Part shown: positions 32,869 through 40,479 of the stretch, in pieces | How positions within the stretch are numbered: the stretch's first letter is position 1 | How the letters are laid out: every line of letters starts with the position of its first letter | Assembly (NCBI GenBank): GCA_026417625.1 | Contig: JAOACW010000006.1 | Span: 44,451-108,450 of the forward strand | Direction of reading: 5' to 3' | Length of the DNA stretch: 64,000 nt | Source of the DNA: Syntrophales bacterium | GTDB lineage: Bacteria; Desulfobacterota; Syntrophia; Syntrophales; UBA8958 | Notes under the pieces: model-generated | Told to the model about the DNA's origin: nothing | Seen by the model: only the letters and a program-made list of their open reading frames with translations | The model's database searches: none | Position numbers and translations under genes: made by a program

Positions 32869-34279
32869 CGTAAGAAGAGAGAAAATTCCACGTCAGAAGA
32901 TGCCTGAACAGGAACCGAGGGAGCGGATCCGGAATTTCAATGAGGTGCCCCTCGGGTATACACCGGAGCTTGCAATGCGGGAGGCCCAAAGGTGTATTCA
33001 GTGTAAAAAACCGGGTTGCATTAAGGGCTGTCCAGTAGATGTTCAAATTCCTCAATTCATAAAGCAGATTGCTGAGGGTGATTTCTTGGGTGCAGCGCGT
33101 ACGTTGAAGGATACCAATAGTCTACCGGCAATATGTGGGCGAGTATGTCCTCAGGAAATCCAGTGTGAAAAGTACTGTGTGCTTGGTAAGAAGGGTGAAC
33201 CTGTGGCTATTGGGCGTCTCGAAAGGTTTGCTGCAGATTACGAGAGAGAGACAGGTCAAATTGCCATTCCCGAGATTGCCCCTCCGAATGGCAGGAGAAT
33301 TGCTGTTGTTGGCTCTGGCCCTTCAGGACTGACCATTGCAGGTGATCTCGTGAAACTCGGCTATGAGGTTACAGTTTTTGAGGCGCTTCATAAGGCTGGT
33401 GGTGTGCTTGTGTACGGAATTCCCGAGTTCAGGCTTCCAAAGGCAATTGTTGAAGCGGAGGTATCGTATCTCGAACGTTTAGGGGTTAAATTTAAGCTCA
33501 ATACGGTGATCGGACGCGTGAAAACTGTGGACGATCTCTTTGCCGAAGGGTACGATGCTGTGTACATTGCCGTTGGTGCTGGAGCCCCTATGTTCATGAA
33601 CATCCCGGGAGAAAATCTTAACGGCATCTATTCTGCAAATGAATATCTTACCCGTTCTAATCTGATGAAGGCTTATCTTTTTCCTGAATACGACACACCT
33701 ATTGTTCGAGGGAAAAATGTGGCGGTGATTGGTGGTGGAAATGTGGCTATGGACGCAGTGCGCACAGCTTTAAGGTTGGGCGCTGAGAATGCGTACATCA
33801 TTTATCGGAGAAGCGAGACAGAGATGCCGGCTCGTCTTGAGGAGATACATCACGCGAAAGAGGAGGGTGTGAAGTTTTTGCTTCTTACCAATCCTGTGAG
33901 GTACATCGGGAACAAGGACGGTTGGGTTACAGGTGTGGAATGCATCAGGATGACTTTGGGTGAGCCTGATGCTTCAGGTAGGAGAAGCCCTATTCCGGTT
34001 GCGGGTTCTGAATTTGTTCTTGAGGTTGATACGGTAGTTGTGGCTATAGGTACCATGGCTAACCCCATAATAGCTAAGACGACGCCTGGTTTGGAAACGA
34101 ACGAGAGAGGTTACATTAGGACAAAAGATGACAGTGGAGAGACGAGCAGGGAAATGGTTTACGCGGGTGGAGATATCGTTACAGGTTCGGCAACGGTTAT
34201 TCTAGCGATGGGCGCGGGAAGAAAAGCCGCTCAGGCAATCCATAGGAAATTGATGGAGCCCTCAGGAGAAGTAGTGTAG
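32828..34279 (+). CDS. nfnB: NfnB: NADPH-binding bifurcating subunit (GltD-like)
   Basis: A 483-residue flavoprotein related to the small subunit of glutamate synthase. N-terminal 4Fe-4S ligands are in CIQCKKPGCIKGCPVDVQIP and CGRVCPQEIQCEKYC. The FAD site is VVGSGPSGLTIAGDL, the NADPH site VIGGGNVAMDAVRTALRLG, and the closing flavin motif YAGGDIVTGSATVI. TTG 32828 has GGAGGAGG before it and lies within nfnA. Its nucleotide-binding half is strikingly like the module inserted in the HdrA at 22703. No glutamate synthase large subunit is nearby, which favours NfnB over GltD. Confidence 0.92.
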   Translation: MPTKDTSVVSMEADVRREKIPRQKMPEQEPRERIRNFNEVPLGYTPELAMREAQRCIQCKKPGCIKGCPVDVQIPQFIKQIAEGDFLGAARTLKDTNSLPAICGRVCPQEIQCEKYCVLGKKGEPVAIGRLERFAADYERETGQIAIPEIAPPNGRRIAVVGSGPSGLTIAGDLVKLGYEVTVFEALHKAGGVLVYGIPEFRLPKAIVEAEVSYLERLGVKFKLNTVIGRVKTVDDLFAEGYDAVYIAVGAGAPMFMNIPGENLNGIYSANEYLTRSNLMKAYLFPEYDTPIVRGKNVAVIGGGNVAMDAVRTALRLGAENAYIIYRRSETEMPARLEEIHHAKEEGVKFLLLTNPVRYIGNKDGWVTGVECIRMTLGEPDASGRRSPIPVAGSEFVLEVDTVVVAIGTMANPIIAKTTPGLETNERGYIRTKDDSGETSREMVYAGGDIVTGSATVILAMGAGRKAAQAIHRKLMEPSGEVV

Positions 34280-34330
34280 TGACGGTGCAAGTTGACTTCA
34301 ACTTTTGCTTGTGTTAAGGGAATGACTGTT

Positions 34331-34636
34331 ATGGCAGAATACAGAGATACCAGTCGGAGTGAGGGAAAAAGTCCGCTAGTACAGATGGCTTACGCGAGTA
34401 GTGTTGGCATCGCACTCGTATTAGTTATCTTTGCCAGTTTGTATGTTGGTTACTGGGTGGATAGTAAATACGGAACAATCCCTTTTTTCTCTCTGCTTTT
34501 TTTAATATTAGCAATTGCCGGAGCGTTTCGTAATCTGTACGTCTTCATAAAAAGGAACTTCAGGGATGAAAAAACTATTATCAGGTCCCTTAAAACGGAA
34601 CCCCATCGTAAAAGACCCGTTCCAGCAAAGACTTGA
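34331..34636 (+). CDS. atpZ: AtpZ-like F0 accessory protein
   Basis: About 101 residues with two membrane helices (SSVGIALVLVIFASLYVGYW and FFSLLFLILAIAGAFRNLYVF) and a basic tail, the AtpZ/AtpI (PF09527) pattern found at the head of atp operons. The likely role is in assembly of the c-ring or in Mg/Ca transport for ATP synthase. ATG 34331 follows AAGGGA; in-frame starts upstream are possible. It begins 51 bases after nfnB and overlaps atpI by 71 bases. Confidence 0.8.
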   Translation: MAEYRDTSRSEGKSPLVQMAYASSVGIALVLVIFASLYVGYWVDSKYGTIPFFSLLFLILAIAGAFRNLYVFIKRNFRDEKTIIRSLKTEPHRKRPVPAKT

Positions 34637-34991
34637 AATTCTCCTTTGGGTTTCCCTTGTTGTTTTTACCCTTGCAAGTTCAGTTTTTGCTGCGCCGAAG
34701 TTTACTCTGGGGGTGTTTCTGGGTGGGTGTATAAGTATAGTAAATTTTTTCTGGTTGGGGAGAGATCTGAGAGCAGTATTCAGATCTCTCAATCAGGCCG
34801 CTCAAGCTAGGCTTCTGTTCAAGTACTACATACGTTTTGGTGTCACCGCTGTTGTGTTGTATTTTATTGTTAAGAGTGACATTGTTGACATATTCGGACT
34901 ACTTATTGGATTGTCTCTAGTCGTTATAAATATAGTTGCCAGTGCCATCATGGAGTTAACAAAAAAAAATAGTGTTGAGGAGGTTCGTTGA
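34566..34991 (+). CDS. atpI: ATP synthase subunit I
   Basis: A 141-residue protein with four predicted hydrophobic segments (about 25-42, 45-62, 88-103, 107-130), matching the ATP synthase I (PF03899) family, which helps assemble the rotor ring. The start lies inside atpZ, an unusually long overlap of 71 bases, and no closer ATG precedes the hydrophobic core. It is followed by atpB after three bases, so translation of the three F0 genes is tightly linked. Confidence 0.78.
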   Translation: MKKLLSGPLKRNPIVKDPFQQRLEILLWVSLVVFTLASSVFAAPKFTLGVFLGGCISIVNFFWLGRDLRAVFRSLNQAAQARLLFKYYIRFGVTAVVLYFIVKSDIVDIFGLLIGLSLVVINIVASAIMELTKKNSVEEVR

Positions 34992-34994
34992 GGT

Positions 34995-35651
34995 ATGCAT
35001 TCGCTTTCATTTTTGGGCCATCTCGGGGTACCATCCCATGTGGCTTATATGTGGTTTGTTATGCTCTTACTGGCCGTAAGTGGTTTCCTGGCTACTAGAG
35101 CGCTGAGGCTTGTTCCCTCTGGTTTTCAGAATTTTATGGAGGTGGTTGTAGAGACTTTTCATAGGCTCTTAATCGACACAATGGGACCTGAAGGGAAGCG
35201 TTTTTTCCCCTTAATAGGTACAATCGGACTGTTCATCCTTACTTCCAATCTTCTGGGACTGATTCCTGGTTTTGAATCGCCAACGGCTAATTTAAATACA
35301 AATGCGGCTATGGCATTGGTTGTATTTGCCATGACGCATATTGTGGGAGTTAAAATTCATGGTATTAAATACCTCAAGCAATTCATGGGACCCGTTTGGT
35401 GGTTGACACCACTTATGCTGCCCATAGAAATCATCAGTCATCTTTCACGGCCACTTTCTCTTTCTGTCCGATTGTTTGGCAATATTGAGGGTGGTCATAT
35501 TGTGTTGGCTATTCTCTTTATCCTCGTTCCTTTCCTGATCCCCCTTCCGATTCTTGTTTTGAAATTGCTCATTTCTGTTATTCAGACGTTGGTTTTCATG
35601 TTACTTTCGATGATGTACATCGCGGGGGCGATGGAAGGTCATCACGAGTGA
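34995..35651 (+). CDS. atpB: ATP synthase F0 subunit a
   Basis: The stator channel subunit, 218 residues. The critical arginine is in [19 protein letters not shown], with further motifs [16 protein letters not shown] and [29 protein letters not shown]. About five to six membrane helices. SD is GAGGT directly before ATG 34995. In most relatives atpE follows immediately. Here the operon stops, and after 426 non-coding bases and three minus-strand genes a c-subunit gene appears at 39046. F1 and b-subunit genes are not in the window. Confidence 0.95.
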   Translation: MHSLSFLGHLGVPSHVAYMWFVMLLLAVSGFLATRALRLVPSGFQNFMEVVVETFHRLLIDTMGPEGKRFFPLIGTIGLFILTSNLLGLIPGFESPTANLNTNAAMALVVFAMTHIVGVKIHGIKYLKQFMGPVWWLTPLMLPIEIISHLSRPLSLSVRLFGNIEGGHIVLAILFILVPFLIPLPILVLKLLISVIQTLVFMLLSMMYIAGAMEGHHE

Positions 35652-36077
35652 TTTCTTAGTTTTCGGTGAGTAAAATTAGCTTTAAAAGTTATGGTGGGTG
35701 CTGTTTCTATTTTTACGATAGCTAAAAATCGGCACTGTTAGGGTGATTTTGATCCTTCTTCGCCAATTCCAAACCACGGGCAGTCTTTGGAGGCAGGAAG
35801 TTTCAATTTGAGTACTATTTGCGGTGTTCACCAATATATCAAAACTCACTTTTATCTGGTTACCGATTTGGTATACCCCATCGGGATTGGTGAGCTACAG
35901 AAGTTTGAAAAGATACCAATGAAGATACCTTGATGTAGGTACGGATGATTCTTTGGAATTGGGGAAATCACAGTAAAGGTGGTCAATTAAAAAACAGCTT
36001 AAGTTTCTACTAGTTGATTGGAGCGAAAACTCAAGCTTAGGAAGGGTCTTTTTGCCTCGGTTTAAAGTTCCTCTTTT
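35652..36077. other. 426-base intergenic region after atpB
   Basis: No recognisable gene. A 41-codon frame at 35808-35933 begins with TTG behind AGGCAGGAAG, but its product resembles nothing I know and a parallel frame is equally open. The end of the region holds the terminator of the opposing operon. It may be the remains of the rearrangement that separated atpB from atpE. Confidence 0.4.
35985..36036 (-). terminator. Terminator of the hemL-epimerase operon
   Basis: GCTTAAGTTT (35997-36006) pairs with AAACTCAAGC (36027-36036) with one mismatch. Read on the minus strand the stem is followed by TGTTTTTT. It lies about 40 bases past the epimerase stop. Confidence 0.7.
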
Positions 36078-37100
36078 TTATTGGACGTTGTAGTAATCCT
36101 TAAACCAGTCTGCGAATTTTTTTATACCCTCCTCCAGGGGGGTTGAGGGTCTGAAGTTAATTGTTCTGTAGAGATCTTCAACATCCGCATGGGTCGCTTT
36201 GATCTCCCCTAGCTGCAGTGGTAAAAAATTCTTTTTGGCCTTTTTACCAAGTGCTTCCTCCAAGCGTTCTATGAATTCCATAAGGTCTACAGGTTTAGAA
36301 CTACCGATGTTGTATATCCGATAGGGGGCGTTACTAGTTGCAGGATCAGGATCCATTGGGGACCATGCGGGATCGGGCACAGGGGGTTGGAAAACAAGTC
36401 TGTACATGGCTTCTACAATGTCGTCTATAAATGTGAAGTCCCTCTTCATGTTTCCGAAGTTGTACACATCTATGGTTTTTTCTTCTACGATTGCTTTAGC
36501 GAAAGAGAAATATGCCATATCCGGTCGTCCCCACGGGCCGTAGACGGTAAAGAACCTGAGGCCTGTACTGGGTGTATTGAAGAGTGTTGCATATACATGG
36601 GCCATCAGCTCGTTGGCTTTTTTAGTGGCTCCGTACAAACTTACGGGATGATCTGTACCTCTATGGACGGAAAAAGGTGTATTCGCGTTAGCTCCATAAA
36701 CGGAGCTGGATGACGCAAATATGAGATGCTTTATCGGTTGGTTGCGACATCCCTCAAGAATGTTGAGAAATCCTTCAACGTTGCTACTCACGTATACATG
36801 TGGATTTTCTAGGGAATGGCGAACTCCTGCCTGGGCTGCGAGATGTATCAAATAATCGGGTTTTTCCTTGATTATCAAGGAAATTGTTTCTTTATCTGTG
36901 ATGTCAAGGTAGTGGAATCTGAAATGTCCGTAATTTTCTAAGATAGAGAGTCTATCTTTCTTCAGTTTTATCTCGTAGTAATCGTTGAGATTGTCAACCC
37001 CAACTACGAAGTGGTTTTCACTCAATAAGCGAAGACAAAAATGGAAACCAATGAATCCTGCGGCACCCGTAACCAGGAATTTACTCCTTCTCTCGGTCAT
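36078..37100 (-). CDS. UDP-glucuronate 4-epimerase-like NAD-dependent epimerase
   Basis: A 340-residue extended SDR enzyme. NAD-binding GAAGFIGFHFCLRLL, the catalytic Ser/Tyr-Lys in SSSSVYG and SLYGATKKANELMAH, and FFTVYGPWGRPDMA plus DFTFIDDIVEAM are the marks of the GalE/UDP-GlcA 4-epimerase group; length and the VDNLNDYY turn favour the UDP-glucuronate branch. It would supply UDP-galacturonate or a similar sugar to surface polysaccharide. It follows hemL by six bases, an odd metabolic pairing that probably reflects simple co-transcription. Confidence 0.88.
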   Translation of the reverse strand: MTERRSKFLVTGAAGFIGFHFCLRLLSENHFVVGVDNLNDYYEIKLKKDRLSILENYGHFRFHYLDITDKETISLIIKEKPDYLIHLAAQAGVRHSLENPHVYVSSNVEGFLNILEGCRNQPIKHLIFASSSSVYGANANTPFSVHRGTDHPVSLYGATKKANELMAHVYATLFNTPSTGLRFFTVYGPWGRPDMAYFSFAKAIVEEKTIDVYNFGNMKRDFTFIDDIVEAMYRLVFQPPVPDPAWSPMDPDPATSNAPYRIYNIGSSKPVDLMEFIERLEEALGKKAKKNFLPLQLGEIKATHADVEDLYRTINFRPSTPLEEGIKKFADWFKDYYNVQ

Positions 37101-37106
37101 AAGGTT

Positions 37107-38393
37107 TCAGAAACTATCCTTTAGGGTCAACCGACACGCCTCCAGTGTTCGATCCCTGTCTTTTAAATCATGGGCGAATGAGAGAAACCACGCTTCGAAC
37201 TGGGAAGGTGGAATGTTTATACCGTGTTTAATCATGCCGCGGAAGAACCTCCCAAAAAGTTCTGTGTTAGAACTTCTTGCCGAGGCATGGTCAAAGACTT
37301 CCTTATCTGTAAAGAAAATTGTGAACATGGAACCCTCGCGGTTTATGGTAACCGGGACCCCCGCTTCCCTAAAGATCTCCTCCATTTCGTAACAGAGGCT
37401 AAAGGTATTTCTGTTGAGCAGGTCATAGTAGGGTGCGTTTTCTTTGAGGATATTTAAAGTTGTAGTTCCTGCTGCTGTGGCTAATGGGTTACCCGAAAGG
37501 GTACCTGCTTGATATACCGGGCCCTCCGGTGCCAGAAGATCCATAATTTTCATTTTTCCACCAACTGCTCCTATGGGCAGACCCCCACCTATAATTTTGC
37601 CCAGACACGTTAGATCTGGTTCGATACCAATGATATTCTGGTACCCCCCAAAGGTAAACCTGAACCCCGTTATCACTTCATCGAAGATGAGAACAATGCC
37701 ATACCGATCGCTGAAGTTTCTTAGGGCGTTGAGGAAATTCGCTCGAGGAGGAACCACACCCATGTTCCCTGCGACTGGCTCCACAATGATCGCGGCTACT
37801 TCCTCACCTATGGATCTCAACGTGTGTTCCACCATTTCAATGTTGTTGTAGGGAACTGTGATTGTTTTTTCAGCGAGACAGGAAGGCACGCCGGGACTTG
37901 TGGGAATTCCCAGTGTGGCCATGCCGGATCCCGCTTGTGACAGAAGGGAGTCTGAGTGGCCATGGTAACAACCTTCGAATTTCAGGATTTTTTCCCTATT
38001 TGTAAAGGCTCGGGCCAAACGTACAGCGGTCATTACAGCTTCTGTTCCAGAGTTTACCAGTCTTACCTTCTCCATAGAAGGTATGGCCTCCACCAGTAAC
38101 CGGGCCATTTCCACTTCGTAGGCTGTGGGTGCGCCGTAGCTAGTCCCCAATTTGGATTGCTCAATTATTGATGCGGTGACAATTGGATGGGCATGGCCGA
38201 GTATCATTGGCCCCCATGACATCACGTAGTCGATGTACTCGCGGTCATCAATATCGTAAATCTTGGATCCGGAGGCCCTCTGGATAAATATAGGCTCACT
38301 CCCGACGGCACCAAAGGCCCTCACCGGGCTATTTACCCCACCCGGAATGAGTTTTTTTGCCTCTTCGAAGAGCTTTTTAGATTTACTATTCAT
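37107..38393 (-). CDS. hemL: Glutamate-1-semialdehyde 2,1-aminomutase
   Basis: Makes 5-aminolevulinate in the C5 route to tetrapyrroles. 428 residues, PLP fold-type I. PGGVNSPVRAFGAVGSEP opens the protein, then NSGTEAVMTAVRLARA, FEGCYHGHSDSLL, VPYNN, FDEVITGFR and the PLP lysine in LGKIIGGGLPIGA. TYQAGTLSGNP-like sequence (YQAGTLSGNPLA) completes the active site. The ATG overlaps the stop of the upstream Lrp/Ahb gene by four bases, linking it to siroheme decarboxylation. Confidence 0.96.
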   Translation of the reverse strand: MNSKSKKLFEEAKKLIPGGVNSPVRAFGAVGSEPIFIQRASGSKIYDIDDREYIDYVMSWGPMILGHAHPIVTASIIEQSKLGTSYGAPTAYEVEMARLLVEAIPSMEKVRLVNSGTEAVMTAVRLARAFTNREKILKFEGCYHGHSDSLLSQAGSGMATLGIPTSPGVPSCLAEKTITVPYNNIEMVEHTLRSIGEEVAAIIVEPVAGNMGVVPPRANFLNALRNFSDRYGIVLIFDEVITGFRFTFGGYQNIIGIEPDLTCLGKIIGGGLPIGAVGGKMKIMDLLAPEGPVYQAGTLSGNPLATAAGTTTLNILKENAPYYDLLNRNTFSLCYEMEEIFREAGVPVTINREGSMFTIFFTDKEVFDHASARSSNTELFGRFFRGMIKHGINIPPSQFEAWFLSFAHDLKDRDRTLEACRLTLKDSF

Positions 38394-38866
38394 GGAAAGT
38401 AGACCATGCTCGTTTTTTTCAGTTCTCTTACAGTGGGATAAAGTTTGTATTCAGCTGTTCCGGAAATCTCAGTCATGAGATTTATTAACTTTTTGAGAGC
38501 TTCTCTGTCCTCACAGTGTACCATAGTAAAAATTGTGTACTTACCCTCCAAAGGGGGTTCTCTCCTGTAGCAATGGGAGACTTCTCTGAGTGTGGCAAAG
38601 GTGCTGCCCACTTCTGCACATCTAGTTGCAGGAATCGCCCACACGATCATTACATTTTCCATATAGCCTGCCGTTCTGGGGCTCACAATAGCGCCCAGCC
38701 TTCTGATCATTCCCTTTTTTTTCAACTGCTTGATTATATGGAGAACTTTTTCTTCATCAAAACCTAGTCTATCGCCTATAAGCTTGAAAGGTCTTTCGCA
38801 CAAAGGTACATTCCCTTGGAGTTCCTTTGCAACCATTATCTCTTCGTGGGTTAGATGGGATAGCAT
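38390..38866 (-). CDS. Siroheme decarboxylase-like Lrp/AsnC-fold protein (AhbA/AhbB family)
   Basis: 158 residues. An N-terminal winged helix (ERPFKLIGDRLGFDEEKVLHI, then GMIRRLGAIVSPRTAGY) is joined to an AsnC-like domain (VMIVWAIP, REVSHCYRREP, YTIFTMVHCEDREAL). These features match the AhbA/AhbB/NirDLGH proteins that decarboxylate siroheme, rather than true Lrp regulators, and the coupling to hemL supports a tetrapyrrole role. AhbA and AhbB normally act as a pair; only one is in this window. The ATG at 38866 has no SD and the -10 box ends only six bases before it, so the message may be leaderless, or start at ATG 38836 behind GAAGAG. Confidence 0.82.
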   Translation of the reverse strand: MLSHLTHEEIMVAKELQGNVPLCERPFKLIGDRLGFDEEKVLHIIKQLKKKGMIRRLGAIVSPRTAGYMENVMIVWAIPATRCAEVGSTFATLREVSHCYRREPPLEGKYTIFTMVHCEDREALKKLINLMTEISGTAEYKLYPTVRELKKTSMVYFP

Positions 38867-38871
38867 GGCGT

Positions 38872-38900
38872 CTTTTAGGACATTTTGTGTTGTGTGTCAA
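38872..38900 (-). promoter_or_regulatory. Promoter of the ahb-hemL-epimerase operon
   Basis: Minus-strand TTGACA (38900-38895) is followed after 17 bases by TAAAAG (38877-38872). The expected start of transcription falls on or next to the ATG at 38866. Confidence 0.55.
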
Positions 38901-38917
38901 TGTATCAATTTTCACGC

Positions 38918-38944
38918 TTGACATCAATGAGTGCTTCCTATATT
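38918..38944 (+). promoter_or_regulatory. Candidate promoter of the second c-subunit gene
   Basis: TTGACA at 38918-38923, 17 bases from the divergent -35 box, is followed after 15 bases by TATATT (38939-38944) or after 17 bases by TATTGG. The gene would thus be transcribed independently of atpB, with a leader of about 95 bases. Confidence 0.45.
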
Positions 38945-39045
38945 GGAGAAAAAGCATTTAGAAAGGGGGTGGATTTTGAAGACATACGGAGTTTTTGAGG
39001 TAAGAGGTTTGAGTGTCATTAAAAAATTTACAATGGAGGTATGAG

Positions 39046-39417
39046 ATGAGGAAGAGTGTGAAACCGTTGTTCTTAAGTTTTTTTGTGGTGTTGGTTTTCA
39101 CGTCCATAGCGATTGCTGCTGAACAAGCCCAGACAGGAGTTGTTGACTACACAAAAGCTATTGTGCTTGCGAGCAGTCTTATTGCTGCAGGAATAGCAAT
39201 GGGTGTGGGTGCTCTAGGTGCTGGACTCGGAATGGGTCAGGCCACAAGTGGTGCGAGTGGAGCTGTGGGAAGGAATCCGGAGGCCCAAGGGAAGATTCTT
39301 CTTACCATGATGGTCGGTATGGCTATGACAGAGTCCATCGCCATATACGCATTGGTTGTTTCTCTTGTTATCCTCTATGCTAATCCTCTTCTTAAATATG
39401 CCGGTATGGGTGGATAA
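39046..39417 (+). CDS. atpE: ATP synthase F0 subunit c, second copy
   Basis: 123 residues, with the same layout as the copy at 7521: a signal-like segment ending SIAIAAEQ, two membrane helices around the loop GAVGRNPEAQGK, and the ion-binding glutamate in [18 protein letters not shown] 39046 is preceded by GGAGG; an out-of-frame ATG overlaps five bases earlier. The two mature proteins are close in the second helix but differ clearly in the first. It is followed by a strong terminator, so it is monocistronic. Given its position beyond atpZIB it is the likelier ancestral rotor gene. Confidence 0.94.
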   Translation: MRKSVKPLFLSFFVVLVFTSIAIAAEQAQTGVVDYTKAIVLASSLIAAGIAMGVGALGAGLGMGQATSGASGAVGRNPEAQGKILLTMMVGMAMTESIAIYALVVSLVILYANPLLKYAGMGG

Positions 39418-39446
39418 GAGAATATTTGGATGAACTTATACGGAAG

Positions 39447-39489
39447 GGAACGAGGCCTTTAAGAAAAGCAACCTCGTTCCTTTTTTTTG
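39447..39489 (+). terminator. Intrinsic terminator after the second c-subunit gene
   Basis: GGAACGAGG (39447-39455) pairs perfectly with CCTCGTTCC (39472-39480), followed by eight T. A strong expression unit with its own stop signal. Confidence 0.92.
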
Positions 39490-39503
39490 CGTTTATCTTT
39501 CCA

Positions 39504-39932
39504 TTAGAGGCTATAAATTTCTTCACCCACAAAGTTGATCCAGTGGTTTTTCAAGATTTGAGATGCTCTTTCTATGTTGTCGCAACCGATAATGAGAATT
39601 GTCTCTTTTCCAATGCGCTCAATGGTGGTGTAAATGTAGTGTATGTTTACGTTGCCCTCTGCGAGGGGTTTCACAATGGCATTCATTCCTCCTGGGTGAC
39701 AAGGAACCTCTACGGCTAGGACAGGTGTGTTTTCCACGTTGAAATTAAAACTTTCCAGAGTTGTAACTGCTTTTTGTGGATCGTTTACCACCAGACGTAC
39801 TGTACTTAGTTCTTCAGTGCTCGCTGCAGAAATAGCTTTTATCTTGATGTCCTCTTTGTCGAGGATGTCTATAAGTTGAGTGAGGGCTCCAGGAACGTTT
39901 TTCAGGATCACGGAGATCTGTTTTATTGCCAT
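39504..39932 (-). CDS. Tandem ACT-domain protein downstream of the 2-oxoacid oxidoreductase
   Basis: 142 residues forming two ACT domains: ISVILKNVPGALTQLIDILDK begins the first and a PCHPGGMNAIVKPLAEGNVNI segment begins the second. Such proteins bind amino acids and act as allosteric sensors, and similar ones accompany ketoacid oxidoreductase and acyl-CoA ligase genes in anaerobes. No DNA-binding or catalytic domain is present. The gene follows the gamma subunit by 11 bases and ends the operon, so it probably senses an amino acid linked to the oxidoreductase substrate. Confidence 0.85.
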   Translation of the reverse strand: MAIKQISVILKNVPGALTQLIDILDKEDIKIKAISAASTEELSTVRLVVNDPQKAVTTLESFNFNVENTPVLAVEVPCHPGGMNAIVKPLAEGNVNIHYIYTTIERIGKETILIIGCDNIERASQILKNHWINFVGEEIYSL

Positions 39933-39943
39933 TTTTAGATTCC

Positions 39944-40477
39944 CTATTGAAATTCAAAACCTGTGTTAAAGGCTTGTATGTTTAATTCAAAGGCCGTTTT
40001 TTTTCTTTTTCCGAAGATCTGTTTCAGCCCTTTTATGTAGCTGTCTGCTGTGAGAATACCCGTGCTGCGGATAAAGGCTCCCATCATAACGATGTTTTGT
40101 GTCTGGGTGTGGCCAACCTTTTCGGCAAGTAGTACTGCTGGGATTGTATGGATGATTACGTCTTTTCGCGATGGTAATGTGTCAATGATGGACGAATTCA
40201 AGAATATTTCCCCTCCAGATGCCACTCTGTTCTGGAATGTCAAGAGGGAAGGTTTGTTCATAACCACGAGATAATTCGGTTCAGAGGCTATGGGTGAAGC
40301 AATCTCTTCGTCAGATATACATACGGTGCAATTCGCTGTTCCCCCCCTTACCTCCACTCCATAGGAGGGAAGATAAGTTACGTAGTACCCCTCTATCATG
40401 GCGGCATGTGCAAGGCTGTAACCCATGAATAACACACCCTGTCCACCAAATCCTGCAAATATTGTCTTGAGAAGCAT
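39944..40477 (-). CDS. korC: 2-oxoacid:ferredoxin oxidoreductase, gamma subunit
   Basis: About 177 residues. TIFAGFGGQGVLFMGYSLA is the family signature, with SYGVEVRGGTANCTVCIS and NIVMMGAFI further on. This subunit binds the CoA-side domain in ferredoxin-linked decarboxylation of a 2-oxoacid to an acyl-CoA. ATG 40477 follows AAAGGATTG; an in-frame TTG lies six bases earlier. The start closely follows the beta-subunit stop. Symbol assigned by the four-gene arrangement; the substrate is not proven. Confidence 0.88.
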   Translation of the reverse strand: MLLKTIFAGFGGQGVLFMGYSLAHAAMIEGYYVTYLPSYGVEVRGGTANCTVCISDEEIASPIASEPNYLVVMNKPSLLTFQNRVASGGEIFLNSSIIDTLPSRKDVIIHTIPAVLLAEKVGHTQTQNIVMMGAFIRSTGILTADSYIKGLKQIFGKRKKTAFELNIQAFNTGFEFQ

Positions 40478-40479
40478 GT

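Noticed and set aside
32828..34279. Glutamate synthase small subunit GltD
   Set aside because: The overlapping partner is an NfnA-type reductase, not a GltB large subunit, so NfnB is the better name.
38390..38866. Lrp/AsnC transcription regulator
   Set aside because: Sequence features and coupling to hemL fit the AhbA/AhbB siroheme decarboxylase family better.
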